A DNA stretch of 40,479 nucleotides from assembly GCA_937870845.1 (NCBI GenBank), contig CALMZR010000051.1:1-40479 (forward strand). The letters are read 5' to 3'. Under the pieces are notes generated by a model. The model did no database searches. It worked only from the letters and a program-made list of their open reading frames with translations, and was not told the origin of the DNA. Below are positions 18,784 to 28,680 of this stretch, in pieces. The position numbers were made by a program, and so were the translations under genes. The stretch's first letter is position 1. Every line of letters starts with the position of its first letter. Source of the stretch: an uncultured Chloroflexota bacterium (lineage in GTDB: Bacteria > Chloroflexota > Chloroflexia > Thermomicrobiales > UBA6265).

Positions 18784-18803
18784 GGGCACAGCATGCCGTG
18801 CCC
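18784..18803. repeat. Palindromic intergenic repeat, family A copy (GGGCACAGCATGCCGTGCCC)
   Basis: Near-perfect palindrome; related copies at 31472 and 35144. Confidence 0.6.
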
Positions 18804-18854
18804 GCCGCCAGACAGAGGAGGTGGAAGTGGCAGTCTGGAGGGCCGCCACGGTGT

Positions 18855-18896
18855 AGAGGCGATGCCCGCATCGCCCGTCGGCCGCAGGCCGACAGC
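18855..18896. repeat. Double-hairpin intergenic repeat, family B copy
   Basis: GGCGATGCCCGCATCGCC + GTCGGCCGCAGGCCGAC; also at ~24025 and ~27519. Confidence 0.75.
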
Positions 18897-19015
18897 AGGC
18901 GCCGAGGCCGCGCCCGCTGCGACCCGCCGCGCCAGGCCTCAGGAAGCGATGGCCACCCGTATAGCGCGGTCAGTGTCGTCCCCGCGGACCAGACACCAAC
19001 CCCAGGAGGAACCCC

Positions 19016-20029
19016 ATGAAAGCCGTCGTCGTCGATGAACCCGGAGCCGTCCGCGTCGCCGACCTGCCCACTCCCGAACCCGGCCCCAATGACGTCGTCC
19101 TCAAAGTCGGCGCCTGCGGCATCTGCGGCACCGACATCCACATCATCGACGGCGAGTTCCCCCCCACCGTCTATCCCATCGTCATTGGCCACGAGTTCGG
19201 CGGCCAAGTGACCGCCGTCGGCGAAAACGTCACCGCGTTCAAGCCCGGCGACCGCGTCGGCGTCGACCCGACCCTGAACTGCGGCTCCTGCTACTTCTGC
19301 CAACGCGGCATGGGCAACCTCTGCGAACGCTGGAACGGCATCGGCGTCGCCAGCCATCCCGGCGGCTTCGCCGAGTACATCTCCGTGCCGGAGCGGGTCG
19401 TCTACGCGATCCCGGACGACATGTCGATGAAAGCCGCCGCCCTCATCGAGCCCGTCTCCTGCGTCGTGCGCGGCTTCCACCGCCTGCAACCGCAGACCGG
19501 CGAGACCTACCTCATCTACGGCGCCGGCCCCATGGGCCTCCTCAACGCCCAGGTCGCCCGCTACAACGGCGCCAGCCTCGTCGCCCTCATCGACATCAAC
19601 CAGAGCCGGCTCGACCGCGCCAAAAACGAGTTCGGCTTCGAGCACGTCGCCACGAACCTGGAGGACCTGCGCGACATCGCACCCCGCGGTTTCGACAACG
19701 TCATTGAGGCCACCGGCGTCACCAGGGTCGCGGAACAGGCCATCGACGCGGTCAAGCGCCGCGGCAAGCTCCTCCTCTTCGGCGTCTGCCCCCCAGGCGA
19801 AAAAGCGAGCTACGACGCCTTCAAGATTTACAATGAGGAGATCACCATCCTCGGCTCGATGGCCGTCCTCAACTCTTACGGCCCCGCCATCGACATCATC
19901 GCCTCCGGCGCCATCGACGTCGAACGCATGGTCTCCGACACCTTCACCCTCGACGAGTTCCCCGCCGCCCTCGCCCACGTCCGCAGCGGCAACGGCCTCA
20001 AAGTCCAGGTCGCCGGCACGAGTAGTTGA
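19016..20029 (+). CDS. Zinc-dependent alcohol/polyol dehydrogenase (MDR, sorbitol/threonine dehydrogenase-like)
   Basis: CGICGTDIHIIDGEFPPTVYPIVIGHEFGGQV...GVDPTLNCGSCYFCQRGMGNLCE; Rossmann YGAGPMGLLNAQVA. Confidence 0.92.
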   Translation: MKAVVVDEPGAVRVADLPTPEPGPNDVVLKVGACGICGTDIHIIDGEFPPTVYPIVIGHEFGGQVTAVGENVTAFKPGDRVGVDPTLNCGSCYFCQRGMGNLCERWNGIGVASHPGGFAEYISVPERVVYAIPDDMSMKAAALIEPVSCVVRGFHRLQPQTGETYLIYGAGPMGLLNAQVARYNGASLVALIDINQSRLDRAKNEFGFEHVATNLEDLRDIAPRGFDNVIEATGVTRVAEQAIDAVKRRGKLLLFGVCPPGEKASYDAFKIYNEEITILGSMAVLNSYGPAIDIIASGAIDVERMVSDTFTLDEFPAALAHVRSGNGLKVQVAGTSS

Positions 20030-20046
20030 TTTCTGCGCCAAGACTC

Positions 20047-20133
20047 GCGTCATCCCGACCAAGGAGGAATCTCTGCGCCCGGGGAACGTCGTTTCGTCGG
20101 AGCCGGGATTCATCGTTGCGCTCGGAATGACAC
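20047..20133. repeat. Intergenic repeat, family C (GTCATCCCGA...TCGGAATGACAC)
   Basis: Imperfect terminal inverted repeats; related copy at 23073. Confidence 0.6.
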
Positions 20134-20169
20134 ATCTCTTGCTTTCAGCTCCAGGACCTGCGGCGCCGC

Positions 20170-20964
20170 TCACAGAAACAACAACATCGCCCCAGCCGTG
20201 ACCGGGACCGCCACCACCGCGATCCGCAGCAACTCGCGCGGCGCCCGCCGCGTGTACCGCGCTCCAATGTACGCCCCGGACGCCAACCCGATCGTCAGCC
20301 CAACCAGATGCGGCCCCGACACGTCCCCATGGCGCGCCATCGCCAACCCGCCAGCCGCGCTGATAAAGATCAGCGCCATCATCGCGGTCCCGACCGTCTG
20401 CCGCAGCGGCAAGCAATGAATGGTCAACAGCCCGAGCTGAATCAGCGGCGCCATCCCTATGCCGAGAAACGCCGCCGCCGCTCCCCCCGTCGCCCCAATC
20501 CCAATCCCGGCGGCCCACTCGCGCTTCGTCCGGATCGGCTCTTCATGCACGTCCGTTTCGTGGCCAACGATGCCCCTCGTGATCCGCGATCGTAAAAAGA
20601 CCAGCACGGCAAGGCTCCACAGCGCCAAGCCGGCCGCGACCCGCAGCACCTCGTCCGGGACCGATTGACTCCAATCAGCTCCAATCACGGCGCCGGCCGC
20701 CCCGGCCAAACCGACGACCAGACCCAGCCGGTGCGCGACATTCCCTTCTCGATAGTGCGAGATAGCTCCAGAGATGGTGACAAAGAGCATCGCCGCGATC
20801 GCGGTTCCGATCGCCGTGTGCGCTGGCAATCCAAAAACGCTCGTCAGCAGCGCGACCGCGACCCCTGCTCCGCCCACCCCGATGAAACCCACGGCCAGCC
20901 CGAACGCGAAGGTGACGGCCGCAAGCTCACCGATGATCCGCAGATCCTGCGGCGCAATCGTCAC
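20170..20964 (-). CDS. TauE/SafE family (sulfite exporter-like) membrane protein
   Basis: GFIGVGGAGVAVALL...GIGATGGAAAAFLGIGMAPLIQLGLL; ~8 TM helices. Confidence 0.85.
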   Translation of the reverse strand: MTIAPQDLRIIGELAAVTFAFGLAVGFIGVGGAGVAVALLTSVFGLPAHTAIGTAIAAMLFVTISGAISHYREGNVAHRLGLVVGLAGAAGAVIGADWSQSVPDEVLRVAAGLALWSLAVLVFLRSRITRGIVGHETDVHEEPIRTKREWAAGIGIGATGGAAAAFLGIGMAPLIQLGLLTIHCLPLRQTVGTAMMALIFISAAGGLAMARHGDVSGPHLVGLTIGLASGAYIGARYTRRAPRELLRIAVVAVPVTAGAMLLFL

Positions 20965-21269
20965 CTGGGCAGCGGTTCCCGTTCCGCGCTATGGACCACG
21001 GCCCGCGTCTCAATGGCGTATCCAGGATCGACGTACTCGCGCCGGACGGGAGGCCGCAGTATCGGCGCCATGAACTTCCGCCACGCGATGAAGAGCAGCA
21101 CCACCGGCACGAGCACCAGCAGCACCACCCCCACCCGGATGAACGCCCCGATAAATCCGGCGAAAAACCATCCGAAGAGTACGCCGACGACGATGCCGGC
21201 CATGAAGCCGTACCCGCCCCACTGCACCCGGACGCTGCCGGTTCCGTTGCCCCGATTGCCCTGATTCAT
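20961..21269 (-). CDS. Small membrane protein
   Basis: MNQGNRGNGTGSVRVQWGGYGFMAGIVVGVLFGWFFAGFIGAFIRVGVVLLVLVPVVLLFIAWRKF; stop overlaps the tauE/safE-like start. Confidence 0.65.
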   Translation of the reverse strand: MNQGNRGNGTGSVRVQWGGYGFMAGIVVGVLFGWFFAGFIGAFIRVGVVLLVLVPVVLLFIAWRKFMAPILRPPVRREYVDPGYAIETRAVVHSAEREPLPR

Positions 21270-21553
21270 GGCGACTCCCGCCTGGTTGATGTCAGCACAT
21301 ACGTGGATCGCTGGCAGCGATCCTGGATACAGCGTACCGCACACTCTCCCGCTTGACCTTCATATTTGGCGTCGTCCGCAGCCCCTGGGCGCCTCTGCTG
21401 CCCGTATACCGAACCGTCCCGCATGGGGTATTCTCTCCGGCCGCGAAAGCGGACCCCGCACGTCCTCTTCCGGCCGTACGATGCTGGCAACCGGAAAGCC
21501 AAAACTCTTCCGGTTCGCGACCTCAATCCATCACGTTTCGCTCGGGGGAGCCA

Positions 21554-23017
21554 GTGTCCACGATCGCCCAAGAGGTCATCGAGTCCGCCAGCGCCACGGC
21601 GATCCCCTCGATCCTGCCCGAAACGCCGGAGCGACTGCCCGCCCCTGCTCCCGAGCCGATGACCCAGCGCCGAGTCCTCGGTCTCGCCACCCCGATCATC
21701 GGCGAGAACCTGCTTCACACCATGGTCGGAGCCGTCGACACCTTCATGGTGGCCCGCCTCGGCGCGGCCGCGGTGGCCGGCGTCGGCATGGGGTTCGAGT
21801 TCGTCTTTTTCATCATCTCGATCCTCTCCGCCATCGACATCGGCGCCACCGTCCTCGTCTCCCAGGCCATCGGCGCGGGCGACAAACACCGCGCCAACCA
21901 GCTCGCCCGCCAGGCGATCGTCTGGGGGCTCGTGCTGGCCATCCCCATGTCGGTCATCCTGTACGTCCTGGCCCCGGGCATCATCGGCCTCTTCGGCGCC
22001 GAAGCGGATGTCGCTGTCCACGCCACGACCTATTTGCAGGTCATCGCCGCCACCGGCGTTACCCTCTTCCTCTCGTTCGTCTGCGGCGCGGTCCTGCGCG
22101 GCGCAGGCGACAGCCGCACGCCCCTCTACGCCGCGGTTGTCGCCAACATCGTCAACGTCGCCGTCGCCTATACCCTCATCTTCGGCAACTTCGGCTTCCC
22201 GGCCCTCGGCGTGGCCGGCAGCGCGCTCGGCGCCGCCAGCGGCCGCGCCCTCGGCGCCGCCTTCATGCTCATCGTCATGGCCCGCGGCATGAAAGCCATC
22301 TCCCTCGCCGGCTCCTGGGGATGGCGGCCAAGACTCGAAACCGCCAGGCAGCTCCTCACGCTCGGCGTCCCGGCCGCGGTGGAGCAGATGCTCTCCTCCG
22401 GCGCCTTCATGGTCCTCATCGCCGTCGTCGCCCTCATCGGCACTCCCGCGCTGGCCGCCCAGCAGATCGCCTTCACCGCCCTCTCGACGGCCTTCCTGCC
22501 CGGCATCGCCTTCTCCATCACCGCCACCGCCCTCGTCGGCCAGAGCATCGGCGCCCGTGTCCCGTCCGATGCCAGAAAGGCATGGACGATCTCCCTCCGC
22601 TGGGCCATCGCCTGGCTCGGCATCGGCGGCGTCCTCGTCTACATCTTCAGCGAGCGGCTGATGCGCATCTTTTCATCAGATCAGTCCGTCGTTGACGCCG
22701 GCGTCAGCGCCCTGCACGCCCTCAGCGTCGCCCTCCCCTTCTGGGCCATCTGGTTCGTCAGCAGCGGCAGCCTCCGCGGCAGCGGCGACACCCGCACCCC
22801 GCTCATCATCGGCGCCTCCACCATGTGGCTCTCCGTCCTCCTCGCCTGGATCGGCGTCCGCTTCTTCGGCGCCGGCATGGGCTGGGTCTGGAGCGCGTTC
22901 GTCCTGACCTCAGCGCCCGCCTCCCTCCTCATGCTCTGGATCTTCCGCGAGCGTATCACCGACTACGAACGCGGCCGCCGCGACCTCCCCGAACTCAACG
23001 CGGCGCCCCTGCACTGA
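21554..23017 (+). CDS. MATE family efflux transporter
   Basis: LGLATPIIGENLLHTMVGAVDTFMVARLGAAAVAGVG...CGAVLRGAGDSRTPLYAA...GSLRGSGDTRTPLI; GTG start inferred. Confidence 0.92.
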   Translation: MSTIAQEVIESASATAIPSILPETPERLPAPAPEPMTQRRVLGLATPIIGENLLHTMVGAVDTFMVARLGAAAVAGVGMGFEFVFFIISILSAIDIGATVLVSQAIGAGDKHRANQLARQAIVWGLVLAIPMSVILYVLAPGIIGLFGAEADVAVHATTYLQVIAATGVTLFLSFVCGAVLRGAGDSRTPLYAAVVANIVNVAVAYTLIFGNFGFPALGVAGSALGAASGRALGAAFMLIVMARGMKAISLAGSWGWRPRLETARQLLTLGVPAAVEQMLSSGAFMVLIAVVALIGTPALAAQQIAFTALSTAFLPGIAFSITATALVGQSIGARVPSDARKAWTISLRWAIAWLGIGGVLVYIFSERLMRIFSSDQSVVDAGVSALHALSVALPFWAIWFVSSGSLRGSGDTRTPLIIGASTMWLSVLLAWIGVRFFGAGMGWVWSAFVLTSAPASLLMLWIFRERITDYERGRRDLPELNAAPLH

Positions 23018-23072
23018 GCCTCGACTCGCCGCCGCAGCCCCGTGGCCGTGCGACGAATCTGCCCACGAAACC

Positions 23073-23160
23073 CGTGTCATTCCGACGAAGGAGAAATCTC
23101 GGCGTTCAGGACCGACCCGTTCGCGAACATCAAGATGCTTCGCCTCACCGCACAGGACAC
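23073..23160. repeat. Intergenic repeat, family C copy (degenerate)
   Basis: CGTGTCATTCCGACGAAGGAGAAATCTCGGCG resembles GCGTCATCCCGACCAAGGAGGAATCTCTGCG at 20047. Confidence 0.5.
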
Positions 23161-23184
23161 GCCCGGCGCGCAGCCCGTGGCGGC

Positions 23185-23958
23185 CTACCACCACCCATAC
23201 GGCACATTCCGCCGCGGACTGAGCACCGGGTAACATCCATACTCCGAAAAATTCGCGATGCGCCTCTGCAGCGCCTGAATCTCCCCCGCGCTAATGACGC
23301 CAGCCAGCGTTTCGCGCAACTCACCCGCACGCTCATTCAAAGCTTGCAAATCTCGCTTCAGCGGTGGTGAGATCGCCTCGCCCACGAACTGCCACAACAC
23401 CGTCCGCAGCTTCGGCTCCCGGTTGAACGTCAACCCGTGGTCGATGCCCCACACCTTCCCCTCGCGGTCGCGCAGGCAATGGCTGATCTTCCGGTCGGCG
23501 TTGTTGACCAGATGGTCGAACAGCACCAGCCGCTCCACCGCCGGATCGCGGCTCCCCCAAAAAAGACCGCGATCCGGCCCCTCCGCCTCCGGCTGCACGT
23601 AGAGTTGCACGCTGCCGACCCCCTGCGGCCCCTCCCGCGCCACCGTCGGCGGCACCAGATCCCACCCCGCCCACCTGCTGAACAGGTAGGCGGCCAGCTC
23701 TCGCCGATAGAGCGTCCCGTCGGGAAAATCGTAGAGGGGCGCTTCCCCCGCCTGCGGCTTGTAGATCGCCAGTTGCGAGCGCCCATCCGGCGCTTCCAGC
23801 GCCACGGCGAACGAATAGTTCGACCCCCACGGGATCAACTGCGAAGCGGTGATCTCCGCATCCCGCAACAACGCCAGCGCTTCGTCTTCAGGCAGTGGGG
23901 CCGGAGTCTGCTCGTCGCCGCCGGACTCGTCTCGCAGTTCGAGAAACAGATCGGGCAT
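23185..23958 (-). CDS. SCO1664-like PI3K/PI4K-fold protein
   Basis: SNYSFAVALEAPDGRSQLAIYKPQAGEAPLYDFPDGTLYRRELAAYLFSRWAGWDLVPPTV...LVLFDHLVNNADRKISHCL...VWGIDHGLTFN. Confidence 0.8.
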   Translation of the reverse strand: MPDLFLELRDESGGDEQTPAPLPEDEALALLRDAEITASQLIPWGSNYSFAVALEAPDGRSQLAIYKPQAGEAPLYDFPDGTLYRRELAAYLFSRWAGWDLVPPTVAREGPQGVGSVQLYVQPEAEGPDRGLFWGSRDPAVERLVLFDHLVNNADRKISHCLRDREGKVWGIDHGLTFNREPKLRTVLWQFVGEAISPPLKRDLQALNERAGELRETLAGVISAGEIQALQRRIANFSEYGCYPVLSPRRNVPYGWW

Positions 23959-24024
23959 GCGGCGTCCCGGGTGCTAAAGAGGAGGTCGTGGCTTGCTGGA
24001 TCGCCGCTATGCCACGCCCGGTCG

Positions 24025-24068
24025 TAGGGGCGCTGCTTGCCGCGCCCGTCGGCCGCAGGCCGACAGCC
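24025..24068. repeat. Double-hairpin intergenic repeat, family B copy
   Basis: TAGGGGCGCTGCTTGCCGCGCCC + GTCGGCCGCAGGCCGAC. Confidence 0.7.
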
Positions 24069-24285
24069 GGCCCTCCAAGAAGCCACGGCCATCCACGAAG
24101 GGCGGCTTGGGGCACAACGCTCCGGCAGTCATTCTACTTGCCGAGGGTAGCGGGTGACGGGATTCGGGCGACGGGGATAAAGGCTGGGTAGTGGCTCTTG
24201 GGATCCGACACGCCCCCTCTACCGACCACGGAACCACCCCACCAGCCTCTAACGCGTCTCCTGACACCCCGACACCCCGACACCC

Positions 24286-26397
24286 TCAAAAATCTCGCCA
24301 CGCCACCCCCGTCCCTTCCGCGAGCTGCCTCAGCAGTTCTTCCGGCTCATGCACCGGCGGCAGGCACGCAAAATGCTCGCAGACATAGGCCGTCGCCCGC
24401 CCGTTTCTCGGCGGCCGCTCCTGCAAAAAGGGCAACTGCTCCGTCAACTCAGGTTGCTCGGCATCGACGTACCCGAGCACCACGTTCGGCTCGAATCTGT
24501 CGTACACCGCGTCGAGCAGGGCCTGGAGCTCGTCACTCTTCAGTGCCCCGGACAGCGCGACTTCCTTGACCGGCCCGAGATAGAAGTCCGTGGCGCTCAG
24601 GTAGCGGCCGGCGGCCAGGGGATGCTCGCGCATCGTCCGCGCCATCGTCCGCAGCAGTTCGCTTCCCCGTTCGGACCACGCCTCGTTCCCCGTCATCGCT
24701 CCCAACCGCAGCAGCACATCGGCGGCAACGGCGTTCCCGGACGGCGTCGCCCCATCGTGCAGGTCACGCGGCCTCGCCACCGGCGTCTCATGGCTGACGG
24801 CCGTGTCGAAGAACCCCGGCCCATCCGGGTCGCCGAACTCCTCGACCATCAGCTCCGTCAACCGCATCGCCTCGCGCAGCCAGCGCTCGTTCAGCGTCGC
24901 CTGGTACAGCGCCAGCAACCCGTCGATGAAGAACGCATAGTCCTCCAGGAACCCGCCGATCCGCGCATCCCCATCTTTCCAGCTACGAAGAAACCGCTTC
25001 TTGCGCTGCAGATTCTTGAGCACGAAAGCCGCGTTCCGTTCGCCCAGCCGGCGGAAATCCGGCCGGTCGAGGATGCGCGATCCATTCGCGAACGCCTTGA
25101 GCATCAACCCGTTCCAACCGGTGATGACCTTCTCGTCTCGTCCCGGCCGCTCTCGCGTTTCTCGAACCTCCAGCAGGGCGTGTCGGATGCGCTCCAAAGC
25201 CTCCTTCAGCTCGTCCTCGCCGATACCGAGCCGATCCGCGACGTCCGCGGCCGTCCGCGGCGTCGCCAGCACCGTCCGCCCCTCGAAGTTGCCGCCCGGC
25301 TCGACGTTGAACCATGCCTTGGCGATCCGGGCATCGTCCTCGCCCAGCGCCTCGTCGATCTCCTCGGTCGTCCAGGTGTAGAACAGCCCCTCGTGCCCTT
25401 CGGTATCGGCATCGAGCGTGGCGTAGAAACCGCCTCCCTCGCCCGTCATTTCGCGGGCGACAAAGTCGAGCGTCTCCTCCGCTGTGCGCCGATACCGCTC
25501 TTCGCCAAACGCCTGATAGCCCGCCAGGTAGACCGAGGCGAGCTGGGCGTTGTCGTACAACATCTTCTCGAAGTGCGGCACGAGCCACACGGCATCGACC
25601 GCGTATCGGTGAAATCCGCCCCCGAGATGATCGTAGATGCCGCCGCTTGCCATCCGGTCCAACGTCCGCTGCGCCATGATCGTCTCGCGCTGCCCGCCCG
25701 TCCGATGGCCCTGCCGTAGCAGGAACTCGACCGTCGCCGGCTGCGGGAACTTCGGCGCCCCGCCAAATCCTCCGTTTCGCGCGTCGAACGACCGCGCCAG
25801 CTGCTCGACCGCCTCCCCCAGGATCTCGGGCGTCAGGTCATCCGCCTTCGGCATGGCGCCGGTCGCCCGGCGCAGCAAATCCCGGATTTGCCCCGCGCTC
25901 TCCTCGACCTCCTCCCGCCGCTCCGTGAACGCCGAGGAGACCGCCTCCAGCACCTTGGGAAAGCCGGGCATTCCCATCCGATCGTCCGGAGGAAAGTAGG
26001 TGCCCCCATAGAACGGCGTCCCATCCGGCGTGAGGAAGACATTGAGCGGCCAGCCGCCATGCCCCGTCAGCGCATGCACGGCCGTCATGTAGAGCGAATC
26101 GAGATCCGGGCGCTCCTCCCGGTCGACCTTGATATTGACGAACCGGTCGTTCATCACCGCCGCGATCTCGGCGTTCTCGAACGACTCGTGCTCCATCACG
26201 TGGCACCAGTGGCAGGCTGAATAACCGATGCTGACGAGCATCGGCTTGTCTTCAGAGCGCGCCCTCGCCAGCGCCTCGTCCCCCCAGGGATACCAATCAA
26301 CCGGGTTCTCGGCGTGCTGCAACAGGTAGGGACTCGTTTCGGAGGCTAGACGGTTCGCCACGGTGACTCGCTTTCTGCTCGCGGGTTGCGGGGCCAA
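24286..26397 (-). CDS. Thioredoxin domain-containing protein (YyaL / DUF255 family)
   Basis: [32 protein letters not shown]...[45 protein letters not shown]. Confidence 0.95.
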   Translation of the reverse strand: MAPQPASRKRVTVANRLASETSPYLLQHAENPVDWYPWGDEALARARSEDKPMLVSIGYSACHWCHVMEHESFENAEIAAVMNDRFVNIKVDREERPDLDSLYMTAVHALTGHGGWPLNVFLTPDGTPFYGGTYFPPDDRMGMPGFPKVLEAVSSAFTERREEVEESAGQIRDLLRRATGAMPKADDLTPEILGEAVEQLARSFDARNGGFGGAPKFPQPATVEFLLRQGHRTGGQRETIMAQRTLDRMASGGIYDHLGGGFHRYAVDAVWLVPHFEKMLYDNAQLASVYLAGYQAFGEERYRRTAEETLDFVAREMTGEGGGFYATLDADTEGHEGLFYTWTTEEIDEALGEDDARIAKAWFNVEPGGNFEGRTVLATPRTAADVADRLGIGEDELKEALERIRHALLEVRETRERPGRDEKVITGWNGLMLKAFANGSRILDRPDFRRLGERNAAFVLKNLQRKKRFLRSWKDGDARIGGFLEDYAFFIDGLLALYQATLNERWLREAMRLTELMVEEFGDPDGPGFFDTAVSHETPVARPRDLHDGATPSGNAVAADVLLRLGAMTGNEAWSERGSELLRTMARTMREHPLAAGRYLSATDFYLGPVKEVALSGALKSDELQALLDAVYDRFEPNVVLGYVDAEQPELTEQLPFLQERPPRNGRATAYVCEHFACLPPVHEPEELLRQLAEGTGVAWRDF

Positions 26398-26462
26398 AGT
26401 CGGACATGTACCGCCTGTACCCCGCTACAATGGTGGCACAGACCGTTCGCAGGAGGCCGCTC

Positions 26463-27338
26463 ATGCCCGAACAAACCGACCGGGGAGGGACCGGCGCGGT
26501 CAATCCGCTCGCCGACGCCCGCATCGCCTTCGTCGGCGCCGGGGTCATGGCCGAGTCGATGATCGCCGGCCTCCTCAAGCAAGCGATGATCCCGCCTGGC
26601 CATATCATCGCCAGCCACCCCCGCGCTGACCGCCGCCACAAGCTCGAGGAGCGCTTCGGCATCGCGACCGTCGAGAGCAACCGCGACGCTGCTCACGACG
26701 CGGATCTCGTCGTCCTCACCATCAAGCCCCAGGTTCTCAAGGCCGTGACTCGCCAGCTCTTCGGCAGCCTATCGCCGGAGCAGGTCGTCGTCTCCGTCAT
26801 CGCCGGCGCCCCGATCGACGTCCTCATGGAGGGCCTCGGCCACGACGCCGTCGTCCGCGTCATGCCCAACACCCCCGCTCAGGTCGGTCAGGGCATGAGC
26901 GTCTGGAGCACAACCCCCGGCGTCACCGAGCAGCAGCGACAGCGAGTCCAATCGCTCCTCCGCGCCCTCGGCGAAGAGCTCTGGGTCGAAGAAGAAAAGT
27001 ACGTCGACATGGCCACCGCCCTCTCCGGCACCGGCCCGACCTACGTCTTCCTCATGATGGAAGCCCTCATCGACGCCGGCGTCCACATGGGCTTCCCCCG
27101 CCGCATCGCCGAGCAGATCGTCCTGCAAACCGTCTCCGGCTCCGTCGCCTTCGCCCGCGACTCCGGCAAGCACATGGCCGAGCTGCGCAACATGGTCACC
27201 TCCCCCGGTGGCACCTCCGCCGAGGCCATCTACCAGATGGAGAAAGGCGGCCTCCGCACTGTCCTCTCCCGCGCCGTCTACGCCGCCTACCAGCGCACCC
27301 AGGTCCTGGCCAACCGCGAGCGCGGCGAAAGCCCCTGA
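26463..27338 (+). CDS. proC: Pyrroline-5-carboxylate reductase
   Basis: RIAFVGAGVMAESMIAGLL...VVRVMPNTPAQVGQGMS...ALSGTGPTYVFLMMEALIDAGVHMG...SPGGTSAEAIYQMEKGGLR. Confidence 0.95.
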   Translation: MPEQTDRGGTGAVNPLADARIAFVGAGVMAESMIAGLLKQAMIPPGHIIASHPRADRRHKLEERFGIATVESNRDAAHDADLVVLTIKPQVLKAVTRQLFGSLSPEQVVVSVIAGAPIDVLMEGLGHDAVVRVMPNTPAQVGQGMSVWSTTPGVTEQQRQRVQSLLRALGEELWVEEEKYVDMATALSGTGPTYVFLMMEALIDAGVHMGFPRRIAEQIVLQTVSGSVAFARDSGKHMAELRNMVTSPGGTSAEAIYQMEKGGLRTVLSRAVYAAYQRTQVLANRERGESP

Positions 27339-27374
27339 ATCTACCGCGCCCCACCGCCGCCCCGCTCCCCAGAA

Positions 27375-27406
27375 TCTTTGGCATCTTTGGCATCTTTGGC
27401 ATCTTT
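27375..27406. repeat. 9-bp tandem repeat (CTTTGGCAT)n, about 3.3 copies
   Basis: atctttggcatctttggcatctttggcatctttcg in the intergenic region. Confidence 0.75.
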
Positions 27407-27518
27407 CGACGACCGTGCCAAACTTCAGGATCTCCGCCGCCGCACATCGCCACCACGGGAACCCATCGAAGGCCCTGGTTCCGGCTTGCCGAATCGCGGC
27501 CATCCCACCCCCGCCCCT

Positions 27519-27560
27519 AGGGGCGATGCCCGCATCGCCTGTCGGCCGCAGGCCGACAGC
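27519..27560. repeat. Double-hairpin intergenic repeat, family B copy
   Basis: GGCGATGCCCGCATCGCC + GTCGGCCGCAGGCCGAC. Confidence 0.75.
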
Positions 27561-27619
27561 CGGCGCTCCATTGAGCCATGGCCCCCTCCCTGGCGACAGT
27601 AAGTACCATTCCCCTCCCC

Positions 27620-28531
27620 TCACACGTCAACGTACGCCAGCACCCCCCGCATCCCATCGCGCCCAACCACGGCCCCCGCGAAGACCTCCGTCGCATTCCC
27701 CGCAAAGACCCCAGGATCATCCAGCCCCGGGCTGAAGTGCGTAATCCACAGCCGCCTTGCCGCCGCGTCCCGCGCCAGCGTCGCCGCCTCCCGGAACGTC
27801 ATGTGCGTATTCTTCTCCGCCTTGGCGGCATCCTCGTCGCTCCCATACGTCCCCTCGCACACCAGCAAATCCACCCCCGCCGCAAACGTCGCCAGCTCCC
27901 GAAGCGGCCTCGTATCAGTGATGTACGCGATCGACAACCCCTTGCGCGGCAGGCCGAGCACCTCATTGGGCTCGGCAACTCCTCCTTCCCAACGCACGGC
28001 CTCCCCTCGCTGGAGCGCGCCCCAAAGCTCGATCGGCACGCCGCGCTCCCGCGCCCGCTCCGGCAAGAACGCCCGATTGCGCGGCAGATCGGCCCGGTAC
28101 GCCAGCACCGGCAGCGCATGCTCGCCTTCCTGGCAACTCCCCATCATGCCACCGGGCATCGGAAACGCATCGCCGCTCCGCAGCTCCGTCAACCGGACCT
28201 CGTAAGGCAGATACGGTGCAATCGTGCGCAGCCCCCGCACGACCAATGCGGTCCCCGGTGGCCCGTAGACCGCGATCGGCTCGCTGCGATCGGCATTGGC
28301 GACCGCGTGCAGCAGCCCCGGCAATCCCGCGACGTGGTCCGCGTGCGTGTGCGACAGGCAGATCGCCTCCAGCCGCCGCATGCTCCACCCGGCCTGCCGC
28401 CATGCGATCTGCGTCCCCTCCCCGCAGTCAAACAGCGTCAACGCCCCATTGACCCGAACCAACAAACTCGACAGCCACCGATCCGGCAGCGGCAGCATCC
28501 CGCCCGTCCCCAGCAGCACCGCTTCCATCAT
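27620..28531 (-). CDS. Ribonuclease Z-like metallo-beta-lactamase-fold hydrolase
   Basis: MMEAVLLGTGGMLPLPDRWLSSLLVRVNG...LFDCGEGTQIAWRQAGWSMRRLEAICLSHTHADHVAGLPGLL. Confidence 0.85.
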   Translation of the reverse strand: MMEAVLLGTGGMLPLPDRWLSSLLVRVNGALTLFDCGEGTQIAWRQAGWSMRRLEAICLSHTHADHVAGLPGLLHAVANADRSEPIAVYGPPGTALVVRGLRTIAPYLPYEVRLTELRSGDAFPMPGGMMGSCQEGEHALPVLAYRADLPRNRAFLPERARERGVPIELWGALQRGEAVRWEGGVAEPNEVLGLPRKGLSIAYITDTRPLRELATFAAGVDLLVCEGTYGSDEDAAKAEKNTHMTFREAATLARDAAARRLWITHFSPGLDDPGVFAGNATEVFAGAVVGRDGMRGVLAYVDV

Positions 28532-28680
28532 GAGAAAGGCAGCTCTCCCACCTCCGCGCGCATCGTGCAAGCATAGAGCCCGGCACGGAAGCCAACCCAG
28601 CGGAAGCCCCAAGACGGCGGTTGCTGACACGTTTGCGAGGTCGCTACACTGCCCACGCCCCAGGAACCGCCGGTGGCGCG

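Noticed and set aside
16879-19038. 719-aa plus-strand ORF rich in R/P/H
   Set aside because: Out-of-frame shadow of the two ABC permease genes in high-GC DNA; low-complexity composition and no domain.
18641-20518. 625-aa minus-strand ORF
   Set aside because: Antisense to the alcohol dehydrogenase gene; no domain signal.
24286-26397. Possible Sec or altered redox site in the YyaL-type protein
   Set aside because: The CHWC motif is intact with normal Cys codons and no in-frame TGA; ordinary DUF255-type thioredoxin protein.
27375-27406. Possible CRISPR-like array
   Set aside because: Units are 9 bp with no spacers and no cas genes; simple tandem repeat only.
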